Of a DNA stretch of 18,498 nucleotides, positions 1-6,953 are shown piece by piece; positions within the stretch are counted from its first letter, which is position 1, and each line of letters begins with the position of its first letter. The notes under the pieces are model-generated. The model searched no databases. It was given only the letters and a program-made list of their open reading frames with translations, and was not told the DNA's origin. The translations under genes were made by a program, and so were the position numbers. The stretch comes from Planctomycetaceae bacterium UBA6163 (lineage in GTDB: Bacteria > Planctomycetota > Planctomycetia > Pirellulales > Pirellulaceae). Location of the stretch: positions 1 through 18,498 of the forward strand of contig DIUH01000275.1 in assembly GCA_002428205.1 (NCBI GenBank), written 5' to 3'.

Positions 1-1
1 C

Positions 2-820
2 GCGGTGGCGAATCTCAGCGACAAGATTGCCGAGTCGCCGGGGCTGACCTTGATTCGCAAGAGTGATTGTTTGAATTGCCACGCGACCAACCGACGTTTG
101 GTTGGCCCCAGCTTTGTCGAAATCGCTGACAAGTATCGCGACCAACCGCATCAGTTGGAAAAGTCGGCCCAGCGAGTTCGTGACGGATCGACGGGCGTGT
201 GGGGCAAGATCGGTATGTTGCCGCACCAACAACACACCGAATCCGAAGTGATGCAAATGGTCGAGTATGTATTTTCGGTGACGGCCGACAAATCAAACCC
301 CAGCGGTCAAGGATTTACCAATCTGCTTGCGATTGGCGATGTCGGCGGCAGCCTAAAGCTGGAGGCGAATTACACCGATTTGGGGCGTGGTGAGATTCCC
401 GCCTTGATCGGCACCGGTTCGGTGATGCTGCGCAGTCGCCATGTCCAGGCCGAAGCGGCGGATCAGATTCAAGGAACACAACCGCTCGGTTCAGCCAAGG
501 CCGAAGGGGGCAAGTTCATGGGTGCGATCAATCATGATGCCTTCTTGAAGTTTGATGGAATCACGCTCGACGGCTTGAAAGCGATTGTCGCGCGGGTGAC
601 CAGTGCGGGTGCCGGAGGCGTGATTGAGATTCGGCGTGGCAAGCCCGATGGCCAGTTGATCGGATCGGGCGAAGTGAAGGTGAATGGCAGTTGGGACGAT
701 TTCTTCGAACTGGAGATTCCGTTGGTAGAGACGACGGGCCGTGACGCGTTGTTCTTGGTGTTTAAGAACGAGAAAAATCGAGGCGGTTTGATGAATATCG
801 ATTCGATCAAGTTTCGCTGA
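2..820 (+). CDS. cytochrome c / CBM6-like protein, C-terminal part (5' truncated)
   Basis: The reading frame is open to the left window edge, so the true start lies outside; the GTG at 5 is only an internal codon. The visible part holds a class I cytochrome c domain with the haem-binding motif CLNCH (nt 68-82), followed by the usual VGPSF stretch and a likely axial Met in GMLPH (Met codon about nt 218-220). The last 100 or so residues resemble a family 6 carbohydrate-binding module, with a Gly-rich IEIRRG strand, a GSWDDF turn and a closing NIDSIKF strand. Planctomycetes carry large secreted proteins ending in this pairing, often behind a ThuA or PQQ-type sugar dehydrogenase domain. By inference, this is the electron-accepting and sugar-binding tail of a periplasmic oxidoreductase. 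The haem motif is certain; the CBM6 assignment is by pattern; the missing front half is unknown. Confidence 0.8.
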   Translation, partial: AVANLSDKIAESPGLTLIRKSDCLNCHATNRRLVGPSFVEIADKYRDQPHQLEKSAQRVRDGSTGVWGKIGMLPHQQHTESEVMQMVEYVFSVTADKSNPSGQGFTNLLAIGDVGGSLKLEANYTDLGRGEIPALIGTGSVMLRSRHVQAEAADQIQGTQPLGSAKAEGGKFMGAINHDAFLKFDGITLDGLKAIVARVTSAGAGGVIEIRRGKPDGQLIGSGEVKVNGSWDDFFELEIPLVETTGRDALFLVFKNEKNRGGLMNIDSIKFR

Positions 821-923
821 TAGCCAGGCAGTTTTTCTATTGACTACCGACACGCTACCCGGGGGGCGCGTTACAATTCTCCGCAGTCTCGACGCGTTAT
901 CGAAGACGTCGACTATTTGAATC

Positions 924-943
924 ATCTTGCACCTCCTCAAGAT
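924..943 (+). promoter_or_regulatory. hairpin just before the 949 start codon
   Basis: ATCTTG (924-929) and CAAGAT (938-943) form a perfect 6-bp stem around the 8-nt loop CACCTCCT. The stem ends 5 nt before the ATG at 949, so it overlaps the ribosome-binding region, and no Shine-Dalgarno sequence is present there. The loop equals the general 16S rRNA anti-Shine-Dalgarno core. The structure is directly visible; any role in translation is inference and could be chance. Confidence 0.3.
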
Positions 944-948
944 CACAA

Positions 949-1548
949 ATGAGTAATTCCCCCTGGTCCGATTTTCCCGACACTTCGGCAGCGTCACAGA
1001 ATCCGTATGCACCGACGGAGTTTACAACGAACCTGCCGATGGGCAGCGCTTCTGACGTCGAAACACGCAACAAGTACCTCAGTCATGAAGCGTCGATTCA
1101 GGGAATTGGTGCACTTTATTTGATTGGTGCCTTTTTCGGTTTTTTCGGATGCTTTTTGTTGATCGGAATCAGCATTGTCTCGATGATACAAGGCAACGCT
1201 AACGATGCGTCAAGTCTTTTTATTGGTTTATTGGGTCTGGCGATTAGCTATCTTCAATACTGGATGGGGCGAGGATTACGTTTGTTGAATCCTGCTGTGC
1301 GAACTGTCGCGATTGTCTTTTCAGTGATCGGATTGCTGGGTATTCCCATTGGCACAATCATCAGTGCGTACTTCCTTTACTTGCTGGCCAGTAAAAAGGG
1401 CGAGTTTGTCTTTTCGGCGGAGTATGCACGAGTGCGTGCAGCAACACCGGATATCAAGTATCGCACATCGTGGGTCGTTTGGGCTTTCCTGATCGCATTG
1501 ATTGTGCTGATTGTCATGGGGATCGTGGCTGCGATCGCAAACGGATAG
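949..1548 (+). CDS. hypothetical four-helix membrane protein
   Basis: A 199-residue protein that I do not recognise. It has a hydrophilic Ser/Pro/Asn-rich N-terminus of about 45 residues, then four hydrophobic segments at roughly residues 52-80, 88-105, 117-147 and 174-197, and almost no C-terminal tail. Residues 148-170, between helices 3 and 4, form a charged loop. No catalytic or metal-binding motif is visible. An N-terminal tail with an NPYAP-type motif before a small helical bundle is common among uncharacterised planctomycete inner-membrane proteins (general impression). It lies 118 nt upstream of hflK on the same strand, so co-transcription is possible but not shown. Hydrophobic periodicity and the lack of a better frame support it as a real gene; function is unknown. 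Confidence 0.75.
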   Translation: MSNSPWSDFPDTSAASQNPYAPTEFTTNLPMGSASDVETRNKYLSHEASIQGIGALYLIGAFFGFFGCFLLIGISIVSMIQGNANDASSLFIGLLGLAISYLQYWMGRGLRLLNPAVRTVAIVFSVIGLLGIPIGTIISAYFLYLLASKKGEFVFSAEYARVRAATPDIKYRTSWVVWAFLIALIVLIVMGIVAAIANG

Positions 1549-1562
1549 GCCGGTCGACCGGC
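1549..1562. repeat. 14-bp perfect palindrome after the membrane-protein stop
   Basis: GCCGGTCGACCGGC begins on the base after the TAG at 1546-1548. As RNA it can form a GCCGG/CCGGC stem with a TCGA loop. No T tract follows, so it is not a standard intrinsic terminator. It could protect the transcript 3' end or bind a protein; neither can be decided here. Confidence 0.4.
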
Positions 1563-1666
1563 AGGTGATCGATTGGACGCGTCAGCAATTAGAGCGTAGG
1601 CTAGGTGAAGCGCATCGTTTTTTGACGGGTGTGACTTAACAGACCGTTTACGCATGAGAGCTGAAC

Positions 1667-2782
1667 ATGAGCCGCGGGCCGCGAGACAATAATCCGATTG
1701 AAGAATGGGTATCGCAGATCGATTGGAAGAACACGAATTGGAAAGGTGGACTCGGGTCCATCATCGTGTTTGGGGTATTTTTGCTGTTGGTTTGGGGAGC
1801 GATGACCTCTTACTACACCGTCCAGCCTGAAGGCCAAGCGGTGGTAAAGCGGTTTGGCCGCGTCGTTGCGGTTAAGCCGCCGGGGTTGCACTTTAAGCTG
1901 CCGTTCGGAATTGATCAGCAAACGTTTGTGCCAACGGCGCGGGTGTTGAAGCAGGAATTCGGCTTTCGCACCGTTGGCGGTTCGCGAAACTCGGCGACCG
2001 AATACGACAAGGGTTTCAGTCGCCAAGAAGAATCGTTGATGTTGACTGGCGACTTGAAGGTTGTCGACGTCGAATGGGTCGTCCAATATCGCGTTGATGA
2101 TCCCAACAAATACCTTCACCAGGTTCGCGACATCGAACAGACGATTCGCGATGCTTCCGAAGCGGTGATGCGACGGATCGTCGGCAACTCGCTCGGATCG
2201 GACGTGTTGACCATCAAACGCGTACAGATCGCGACAACCGCGAAGGAAGAATTGCAAGAGATTTTGACTTCGTTCGACATGGGGATCACGATCGGCACGG
2301 TTGAATTGCAAGACGTGACGCCACCAGACCCCGTCAAGCCGGCATTTAACGAGGTGAATCAAGCCGAACAGGAAAAGGAACGGATGATCAACGAGGCCGA
2401 AAAGCGACGTAATCAAATGGTTCCTCGCGCCAGCGGCGAAGCCAAACAGTTGATCGAAGCGGCCGAAGGGTATCGGGCCCAGCGGGTCAATCGAGCAACC
2501 GGTGAAGTCGCTCGATTCAAGGCGATTGCCGACGAATATCGCAATTCGCCAGAAGTAACGCGGCGCCGTATGCATTTGGAAATGATCGATTCGGTCATGC
2601 CCAGCTTGGGGCGAGTGATCGTTGTTGAACCGGGGCAAACCAGTCCCATCCCGCTAATGAACTTGGACGCCAACGTGCCATCGCCTGCGGTCCTGGCGCC
2701 ACAGGCGACGCCTCAATCGCCGGCGTCTGCTTCATCAACCGGCGGCCAGATGTCGAGGCCGCGAACCGCAGGTCAACGATGA
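1667..2782 (+). CDS. hflK: HflK, SPFH-domain FtsH modulator subunit
   Basis: HflK forms, with HflC, a membrane complex that surrounds and modulates the FtsH protease in bacteria that have it. The 371-residue protein has one transmembrane helix (about residues 29-48), then the SPFH/band 7 domain starting at the Y-x-V-x-P-x-E-x-A-V-V motif (50-60) and GLHFKLPF (73-80). The family-typical stretch around residues 214-250 (LQDVTPPDPVK, then NQAEQEKER) is present, followed by a coiled-coil region and the YRNSPEVTRRR block (291-301) seen in HflK. The Gly-rich N-terminal arm of E. coli HflK is absent. The segment at 102-119 (Gly/Ser/Asn-rich) looks like a loop insertion. The C-terminus is a Pro/Ser/Ala-rich tail. 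The stop overlaps the hflC start by 4 nt (ATGA), implying translational coupling. Confidence 0.95.
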   Translation: MSRGPRDNNPIEEWVSQIDWKNTNWKGGLGSIIVFGVFLLLVWGAMTSYYTVQPEGQAVVKRFGRVVAVKPPGLHFKLPFGIDQQTFVPTARVLKQEFGFRTVGGSRNSATEYDKGFSRQEESLMLTGDLKVVDVEWVVQYRVDDPNKYLHQVRDIEQTIRDASEAVMRRIVGNSLGSDVLTIKRVQIATTAKEELQEILTSFDMGITIGTVELQDVTPPDPVKPAFNEVNQAEQEKERMINEAEKRRNQMVPRASGEAKQLIEAAEGYRAQRVNRATGEVARFKAIADEYRNSPEVTRRRMHLEMIDSVMPSLGRVIVVEPGQTSPIPLMNLDANVPSPAVLAPQATPQSPASASSTGGQMSRPRTAGQR

Positions 2783-3957
2783 AACCAATCGCTCCCATCC
2801 GGGCTTCACAGCACTTACCGACTCAATCGATCAACCCATTTATCAGTACCGATAGCATGACCCTTGAGAATACGAATTCCAGCGGTGCGAACCTTCGTTC
2901 TGGCCAAGCAAAGGCGGCGCTGATCGTCTTGGCGACCTTGGTCCTCGCGATTCTGTTGTTCGCATCGATCTATACCGTCGACGAAGCGGAGCAAGCGATC
3001 GTCGTTCAGTTTGGCGCGCCCGTGGGCGAACCGGTGACCGAACCAGGCCTGCACTTCCGCATCCCCTTCATCCAAGAAATCCGTCGTTTCGATAAACGAT
3101 TGCTTTCATGGGATGGCGATCCCAATCAAATCCCAACGGTCGAAGAGCAATTCATTTCGGTCGATACGACAGCTAGGTGGCGTATCGTCGACCCGCTGAA
3201 GTATCTGCAGAGTGTCCAAAACGAGTTTGGTGCGCAGAGTCGCTTGAACGACATCCTCGATTCGGTCGTTCGTGACAAGATCGCGTCAAGCTCGCTGGTT
3301 GATATCGTTCGTTCGAAAGACTGGAAGGTTTCGCAGGAGGACCTGCGCCGAGCGATGGCCGCCGAGGCTGATGAGGAAATCTTATTGCAGAAGGTCGAAG
3401 CCGGTCGCGAGGAATTGGTCCAGTCGATCCTTGAAACCGCGCAAAAGCAGATGCCTCAGTACGGAATCGAATTGGTTGACATTCGCATCAAACGGATCAA
3501 CTATGTGGAACTGGTTCAACAACAAGTTTTTGAACGTATGATCGCCGAACGTCAGCGAATCGCCGAACAGTTCCGCAGCGAAGGCCAGGGACGATCGGCC
3601 GAGATCGAAGGCGAAACCGACCGTTTGCTGCTGGAAATCAAATCCGAGGCGGAACGCGATGCCGATGTCATTCGCGGGATGGCGGATGCCGAGGCGACCA
3701 AGATTTACAATGAGGCTTATGGTGCCGACCCAGAGTTTTATGCGTTCTATCGAACCTTAGAAAGTTATTCCAAAGCACTCGGTCGCGGCACCACGATGAT
3801 GCTGGGCGGCGATTCGGAATATTTTAAGTATTTCCAGTCCAGCGGAAGTGCGGTATTGCCTGCAGCACGGCCCGAGGTGAACGCTGTGGAGGGTGTCGGT
3901 GATCAGCCCGTCAGCGAACCGGTGTCCGAAACGCCGAGCCAAACGCAACCTGAGTAG
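2779..3957 (+). CDS. hflC: HflC, SPFH-domain FtsH modulator subunit
   Basis: Partner of HflK in the HflKC membrane complex. The 392-residue frame starts at an ATG that overlaps the hflK stop; this start is preferred for the coupling, but the ATG at 2857 (residue 27) would give an N-terminus closer to the usual HflC length. One transmembrane helix lies at about residues 45-65. It is followed by the SPFH domain with VQFGAPVGE (76-84) and GLHFRIPF (90-97). The HflC hallmark runs from YGIELVDIRIKR (228-239) through FERMIAERQRIAEQFRSEG (251-269). The GMADAEATKIYNEAY (300-314) and FYAFYRTLESYSKAL (320-334) blocks are also typical. The last 35 residues are a Pro/Glu-rich tail. No ftsH is in the window, which is common. 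Confidence 0.95.
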   Translation: MKPIAPIRASQHLPTQSINPFISTDSMTLENTNSSGANLRSGQAKAALIVLATLVLAILLFASIYTVDEAEQAIVVQFGAPVGEPVTEPGLHFRIPFIQEIRRFDKRLLSWDGDPNQIPTVEEQFISVDTTARWRIVDPLKYLQSVQNEFGAQSRLNDILDSVVRDKIASSSLVDIVRSKDWKVSQEDLRRAMAAEADEEILLQKVEAGREELVQSILETAQKQMPQYGIELVDIRIKRINYVELVQQQVFERMIAERQRIAEQFRSEGQGRSAEIEGETDRLLLEIKSEAERDADVIRGMADAEATKIYNEAYGADPEFYAFYRTLESYSKALGRGTTMMLGGDSEYFKYFQSSGSAVLPAARPEVNAVEGVGDQPVSEPVSETPSQTQPE

Positions 3958-4034
3958 GGTTGTGAGTTCGCTGGTTGTCACTGGCTCTTACTGAACCGGC
4001 GATCGGCCTTTTCTACCCGAGATCTTTTTTGACC

Positions 4035-4106
4035 CCCACGAGCTCGTCTCGTGGGTGAATGTGCCTAGCTTGCCAAGCTTGGCTTCCTGCCAGACGAGCT
4101 GGCAGG
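4035..4106. repeat. double hairpin with complementary loops and central palindrome
   Basis: Hairpin 1 is CCCACGAG (4035-4042), loop CTCGT, CTCGTGGG (4048-4055). Hairpin 2 is CCTGCCAG (4086-4093), loop ACGAG, CTGGCAGG (4099-4106). Both have perfect 8-bp stems and 5-nt loops. Between them is the 12-bp palindrome GCCAAGCTTGGC (4072-4083). The two loops are exact reverse complements, and the complementarity extends to 9 nt (4041-4049 with 4092-4100). One caution is that ACGAG also occurs in the stem of hairpin 1, so several foldings compete. The symmetry suggests a structured repeat element or RNA; its function is unknown. Confidence 0.65.
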
Positions 4107-4316
4107 GGAGCGATACATGATGACTTGTGGGGTATGAAAAGGCAGTCGGCCTGCGGTTAAACAGTAACGCATTTGTCGTTATGACTGATGCGATCCGCAG
4201 CGACGGGAAGCGGTTCCTTGTTCCGCATTGCTAAATCGATTCCATCGCTGGGATCGTAAGCCACATTTTGTGATTGAGATCGGTTCGATATCCAACAGGT
4301 CGTTGAGTTGGCGGGT

Positions 4317-4346
4317 GTTGTGATGTTTCATCACAACCCGTTGACG
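4317..4346 (+). promoter_or_regulatory. possible operator and -35 element before the flippase gene
   Basis: A perfect 9-bp inverted repeat, GTTGTGATG (4317-4325), TTT, CATCACAAC (4329-4337), is followed 3 nt later by TTGACG (4341-4346), a good -35 hexamer. No convincing -10 sits at normal spacing; TACTCT at 4361-4366 is only 14 nt away and weak. The arrangement fits a repressor or activator site next to a promoter, or a transcript hairpin. Confidence 0.3.
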
Positions 4347-4377
4347 TCCCCACAGGTCAGTACTCTAGCCTTACTTC

Positions 4378-5871
4378 ATGCATTCGTCTCAGACTGAACC
4401 GGAATCGTCATTCGTCGCTGACTCGCTTGCCAGCGGCATGTTGATGATGCTGGGATTGACATTAATCCAACGCGCCCTCGGCTTTTTTCGCGGCATTTGG
4501 TTTTGCCGGATGATGGACGACACGAGCGTCGGCCAATGGGCGATGGCTTTCGGCTTTCTGATCCTGATCGCGCCGGTGATGATGCTCGGGTTGTCCGGTG
4601 CGATGCCACGGTTTGTGGAGCGGTATCGCCAGGCCGGACAACTACCGGCGTTCATCAAACGTGTCGTCTGGGGTGTCTCGATCGGCGGCGGATTAGTATT
4701 TATATCGATGGCGATCGCCCCGCAAGCGTTCGGATGGCTGGTATTCCGCAGCCCTTCGGATAACCTGTTGATCGCCGCCTTAGCGTTCGCAATCCTCACG
4801 TTATTCGCGTTTAACTTTACGCTCGACCTAGTCTCATCGCTGCGGCAAGTGCGTCTGAACTCGATCATGCAGTTCATCCAAGGTGTTGGGTTCACCGCAT
4901 CGTCGATCGTTGCACTCGCCTACGGTGGCGGTGTTGTCAGTCTGTTGGTCTGCTTTGGGGGCTCGACGATCGTCGGCATGTTGCCCGGTTTGTGGGTTCT
5001 TCGCGAAGGTTGGGGCGGGCTGCCGGTTGGTAACGTCTCATTTGATTCGCGTTCGATGTGGAAGAGCCTGATTCCCTATGCGATCGCGCTGTGGACGATC
5101 AATCTGTTGACCAACCTGTTTGAGTTGGCGGATCGATACATGATCCTGCATTACACCGCTGGAGGTGAAGCGATCGCACAAGCGGCAGTGGGCCAGTACC
5201 ACAGCGGCCGGTTGGTGCCGACTTTGATCGGTAACGTCGCGTTGATGTATGCGGGGATCCTGATGCCGTATTTGGCAGCCGATTGGGAAGCGGGACGTCA
5301 GCGCGAGTCGGTGAACTCGCTGCGTCGAACTTTAATGATTGCCACGATTTTTTTCACCGCGGGAGCCGCGATCACGCTGATGTTCGCTCCTTGGATCTTC
5401 GGCACGTTGCTGCAGGGGCGGTATGGTGAAGGCTTGCGATTGATGCCCCACGCGTTCGTGATCTGTATTTGGGGATCGCTGATTTCGCTGGGCCAATTGC
5501 ACGTCTGGTTGAATGAACGGGGCAAGTGGGTCGGATATGCTTTGGCCGTCGGTATCGCGTTGAATCTGGTTTTAAACTATCTGTGGCTGCCTTCGTTCGG
5601 ACTTCATGGGGCGGTTTGGGCGACCGTTGTTTCGACCGGAGTCGTACTGGTCGGTGTTTTGGGCGTGATGCGTCGGTTGGACTTTCCGATCGACTCGCAA
5701 CTGGTCGGCGTCTCTATTTTGCCGCTAGCGTTGTTCCTACCGCCCTGGACTTCGATGATCGTATCGATCTTGATCGTTGTCGTGATGCCAGAGGTGCGAA
5801 GCGGGCTGGTGCAAATCTGTCGCGACCAACTTGCTGGGCGTCGCTTGGGTTTGGCAAAGTCTGCGGCCTGA
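4378..5871 (+). CDS. polysaccharide flippase-like membrane transporter (Wzx/MATE-type)
   Basis: A 497-residue polytopic membrane protein of about 12-14 hydrophobic segments, the usual size for Wzx-type lipid-linked oligosaccharide flippases of the MOP superfamily. After a polar N-terminus the first helix begins near residue 15. The hallmark region is at 396-420, with the N-x-x-L-N-Y-x-x-x-P-x-x-G-x-x-G-A pattern followed by AT and VST. FELADRYMILHY (248-259) fits the conserved mid-protein Asp-Arg position. Family role: moving an undecaprenyl-linked sugar unit or similar lipid-linked cargo across the inner membrane. No glycosyltransferase or polymerase gene lies beside it, so the cargo cannot be told. 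The ATG at 4378 has no Shine-Dalgarno sequence. It could instead be another MOP-family exporter. Confidence 0.85.
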   Translation: MHSSQTEPESSFVADSLASGMLMMLGLTLIQRALGFFRGIWFCRMMDDTSVGQWAMAFGFLILIAPVMMLGLSGAMPRFVERYRQAGQLPAFIKRVVWGVSIGGGLVFISMAIAPQAFGWLVFRSPSDNLLIAALAFAILTLFAFNFTLDLVSSLRQVRLNSIMQFIQGVGFTASSIVALAYGGGVVSLLVCFGGSTIVGMLPGLWVLREGWGGLPVGNVSFDSRSMWKSLIPYAIALWTINLLTNLFELADRYMILHYTAGGEAIAQAAVGQYHSGRLVPTLIGNVALMYAGILMPYLAADWEAGRQRESVNSLRRTLMIATIFFTAGAAITLMFAPWIFGTLLQGRYGEGLRLMPHAFVICIWGSLISLGQLHVWLNERGKWVGYALAVGIALNLVLNYLWLPSFGLHGAVWATVVSTGVVLVGVLGVMRRLDFPIDSQLVGVSILPLALFLPPWTSMIVSILIVVVMPEVRSGLVQICRDQLAGRRLGLAKSAA

Positions 5872-5960
5872 TCGAGCCTTGCGAAGTCGTACTGGCGGGT
5901 GTCAACGCCAATATCGCGGTGGAGTCAAACAGAATTGTGAAATTTTTTTCCGTACCTTCT

Positions 5961-5989
5961 GGAACCCGATGCGTCGGCCAGAGCGTATC
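5961..5989 (+). promoter_or_regulatory. candidate ECF sigma-type promoter
   Basis: GGAACC (5961-5966) is separated by 17 nt from CGTATC (5984-5989), which resembles the ECF (group 4) sigma consensus of GGAAC, 16-17 nt, CGTC/CGTAT. An A/T-rich block with seven T residues lies about 15 nt upstream. No credible gene starts downstream: the next ATG frame (6017-6208, 63 codons) has no recognisable motif. The match is to a short general consensus, so chance is possible. Confidence 0.3.
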
Positions 5990-6451
5990 ACTGAGTAGGC
6001 CACGAGCGCACCAGAAATGCAAATTTCCCGTGTAAATGGGGTTTTCTCGGTAAACGCCCCCGGTCTTTGGACGTCAATGGACGAGGAAATCTTGTTAGAG
6101 AAGATGAAATTCAGCGGTCCCAGTAGCCTGGAAAGACGTGAATCGCGGATTTGCGGCTTGTTCTCGTTCAAACGCACTAAAGATTTCGACCGATTTTTCT
6201 CGACATAGTATCTCGGGTAACCATCTGTCGCTCGTATCGAATCTCCGGTGGGATTTTCGTATTCGCGGCGTTTGGCTGCTCATGTTGGGGGGATTTTCTG
6301 GGAATCGCTTCTTTGGCCGTAACGGACACCTCTGTGTTGCGTTTGGCGAAAGTGGGCGACCGTCGCAAGCAACGGCTCAATATCCGACGTAAGGGATTGC
6401 GTGGGGTATTGGATGTGTTGCGATACGGCGGTTCGCAGTTCTTCCTCCCAT

Positions 6452-6474
6452 CCGGCCGAAGTATTTTCGGTCGG
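6452..6474. repeat. 9-bp hairpin in the gene-free region
   Basis: CCGGCCGAA (6452-6460), loop GTATT, TTCGGTCGG (6466-6474). All positions pair, with one G-U wobble. No T tract follows on either side, so it does not look like an intrinsic terminator. It is the clearest fold seen in the 5872-6953 interval. Confidence 0.35.
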
Positions 6475-6940
6475 CAATCAGTATCGCACCGGCAAACGTG
6501 ACGTTCACCTAACTGACGATTTATGGCTCCGATTTTCCAACCGAATATCGAAACGCCCATTGCGAGCGGCAGACCCACTGCCAACCGTAATGCGATCGTA
6601 CATCAAGCGAAAGTTGCTAAGCCGTTTACTATTTTTCTTCATCGCGAGGATTCCAAACCGGATCGCGTTGCATTACGCAACCGGCTGGCCCCGACCCAGT
6701 CGTTCTCGTCACTCACGTACTCTTGGAATCGTCCCACCGATTTCCAAGCGGACCGTTCGTTCAGGAGCGGACCGGAAACTCTTGTCGTCCAAGTGTCAAC
6801 CATCGCTGCATCTCGGTGCGGCTTTGCGAGACGGTCGATCGGGTTTCTGGGGAGTAACCAAAAACGAGGACAAGCAGGGGGCCTACAGGCTGATGGGTTC
6901 CGACGCACCATCGGCTATGATAAGAATCAACGAGGCGTTT

Positions 6941-6945
6941 GGGAG
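6941..6945 (+). promoter_or_regulatory. Shine-Dalgarno site that sets the 6954 start
   Basis: GGGAG lies 8 nt before the ATG at 6954. It favours that start over the in-frame TTG at 6939, which would place this site inside the coding region. The protein then begins MKVFTTGQ, where the helix-turn-helix fold starts. Confidence 0.55.
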
Positions 6946-6953
6946 CACCTGAT

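Larger units (their letters stand above)
3958..4377. other. 420-bp gene-free spacer between hflC and the flippase gene
   Basis: No reading frame here resembles a protein. The spacer holds a cluster of palindromes at 4035-4106, a 9-bp inverted repeat at 4317-4337, and a TTGACG hexamer at 4341-4346 just upstream of the flippase. The remainder shows no clear signal. Confidence 0.7.
5872..6953. other. 1.08-kb region without a convincing gene
   Basis: Every reading frame here is short, lacks a recognisable motif, and has an arginine/serine-rich composition typical of non-coding frames. The longest (plus strand 6401-6952, minus strand 6177-6584) do not look like proteins. Contents seen: an ECF-type promoter candidate (5961-5989), a hairpin at 6452-6474, and a 9-nt direct repeat (AGCGGACCG at 6747-6755 and 6766-6774). 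I could not match RNase P RNA, tmRNA or SRP RNA cores. It may be a decayed locus, a long regulatory region, or house an RNA gene. Confidence 0.6.

Noticed and set aside
840..877. TTGACT (840-845) and TACAAT (872-877) as a promoter for the membrane protein gene
   Set aside because: The spacer is 26 nt, too long for a sigma70 promoter. TACAAT alone is too little to call.
1601..2638. 345-codon open frame on the minus strand across hflK
   Set aside because: It mirrors the hflK coding strand, has an arginine/histidine/phenylalanine-rich shadow composition and no motif; hflK on the plus strand is unmistakable.
6017..6208. 63-codon plus-strand frame below the ECF-type promoter
   Set aside because: It is well placed but shows no motif, no Shine-Dalgarno site and no sign of an ECF sigma or anti-sigma sequence. 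Mentioned only with the promoter candidate.
6280..6477. 65-codon minus-strand frame with somewhat protein-like composition
   Set aside because: It could only start at a TTG directly after a stop, lacks a ribosome site, and has no known motif. Too weak to call a gene.
6177..6584. 135-codon minus-strand frame
   Set aside because: Rich in Arg, Pro, Cys and Asn with no recognisable pattern; no Shine-Dalgarno or promoter support.
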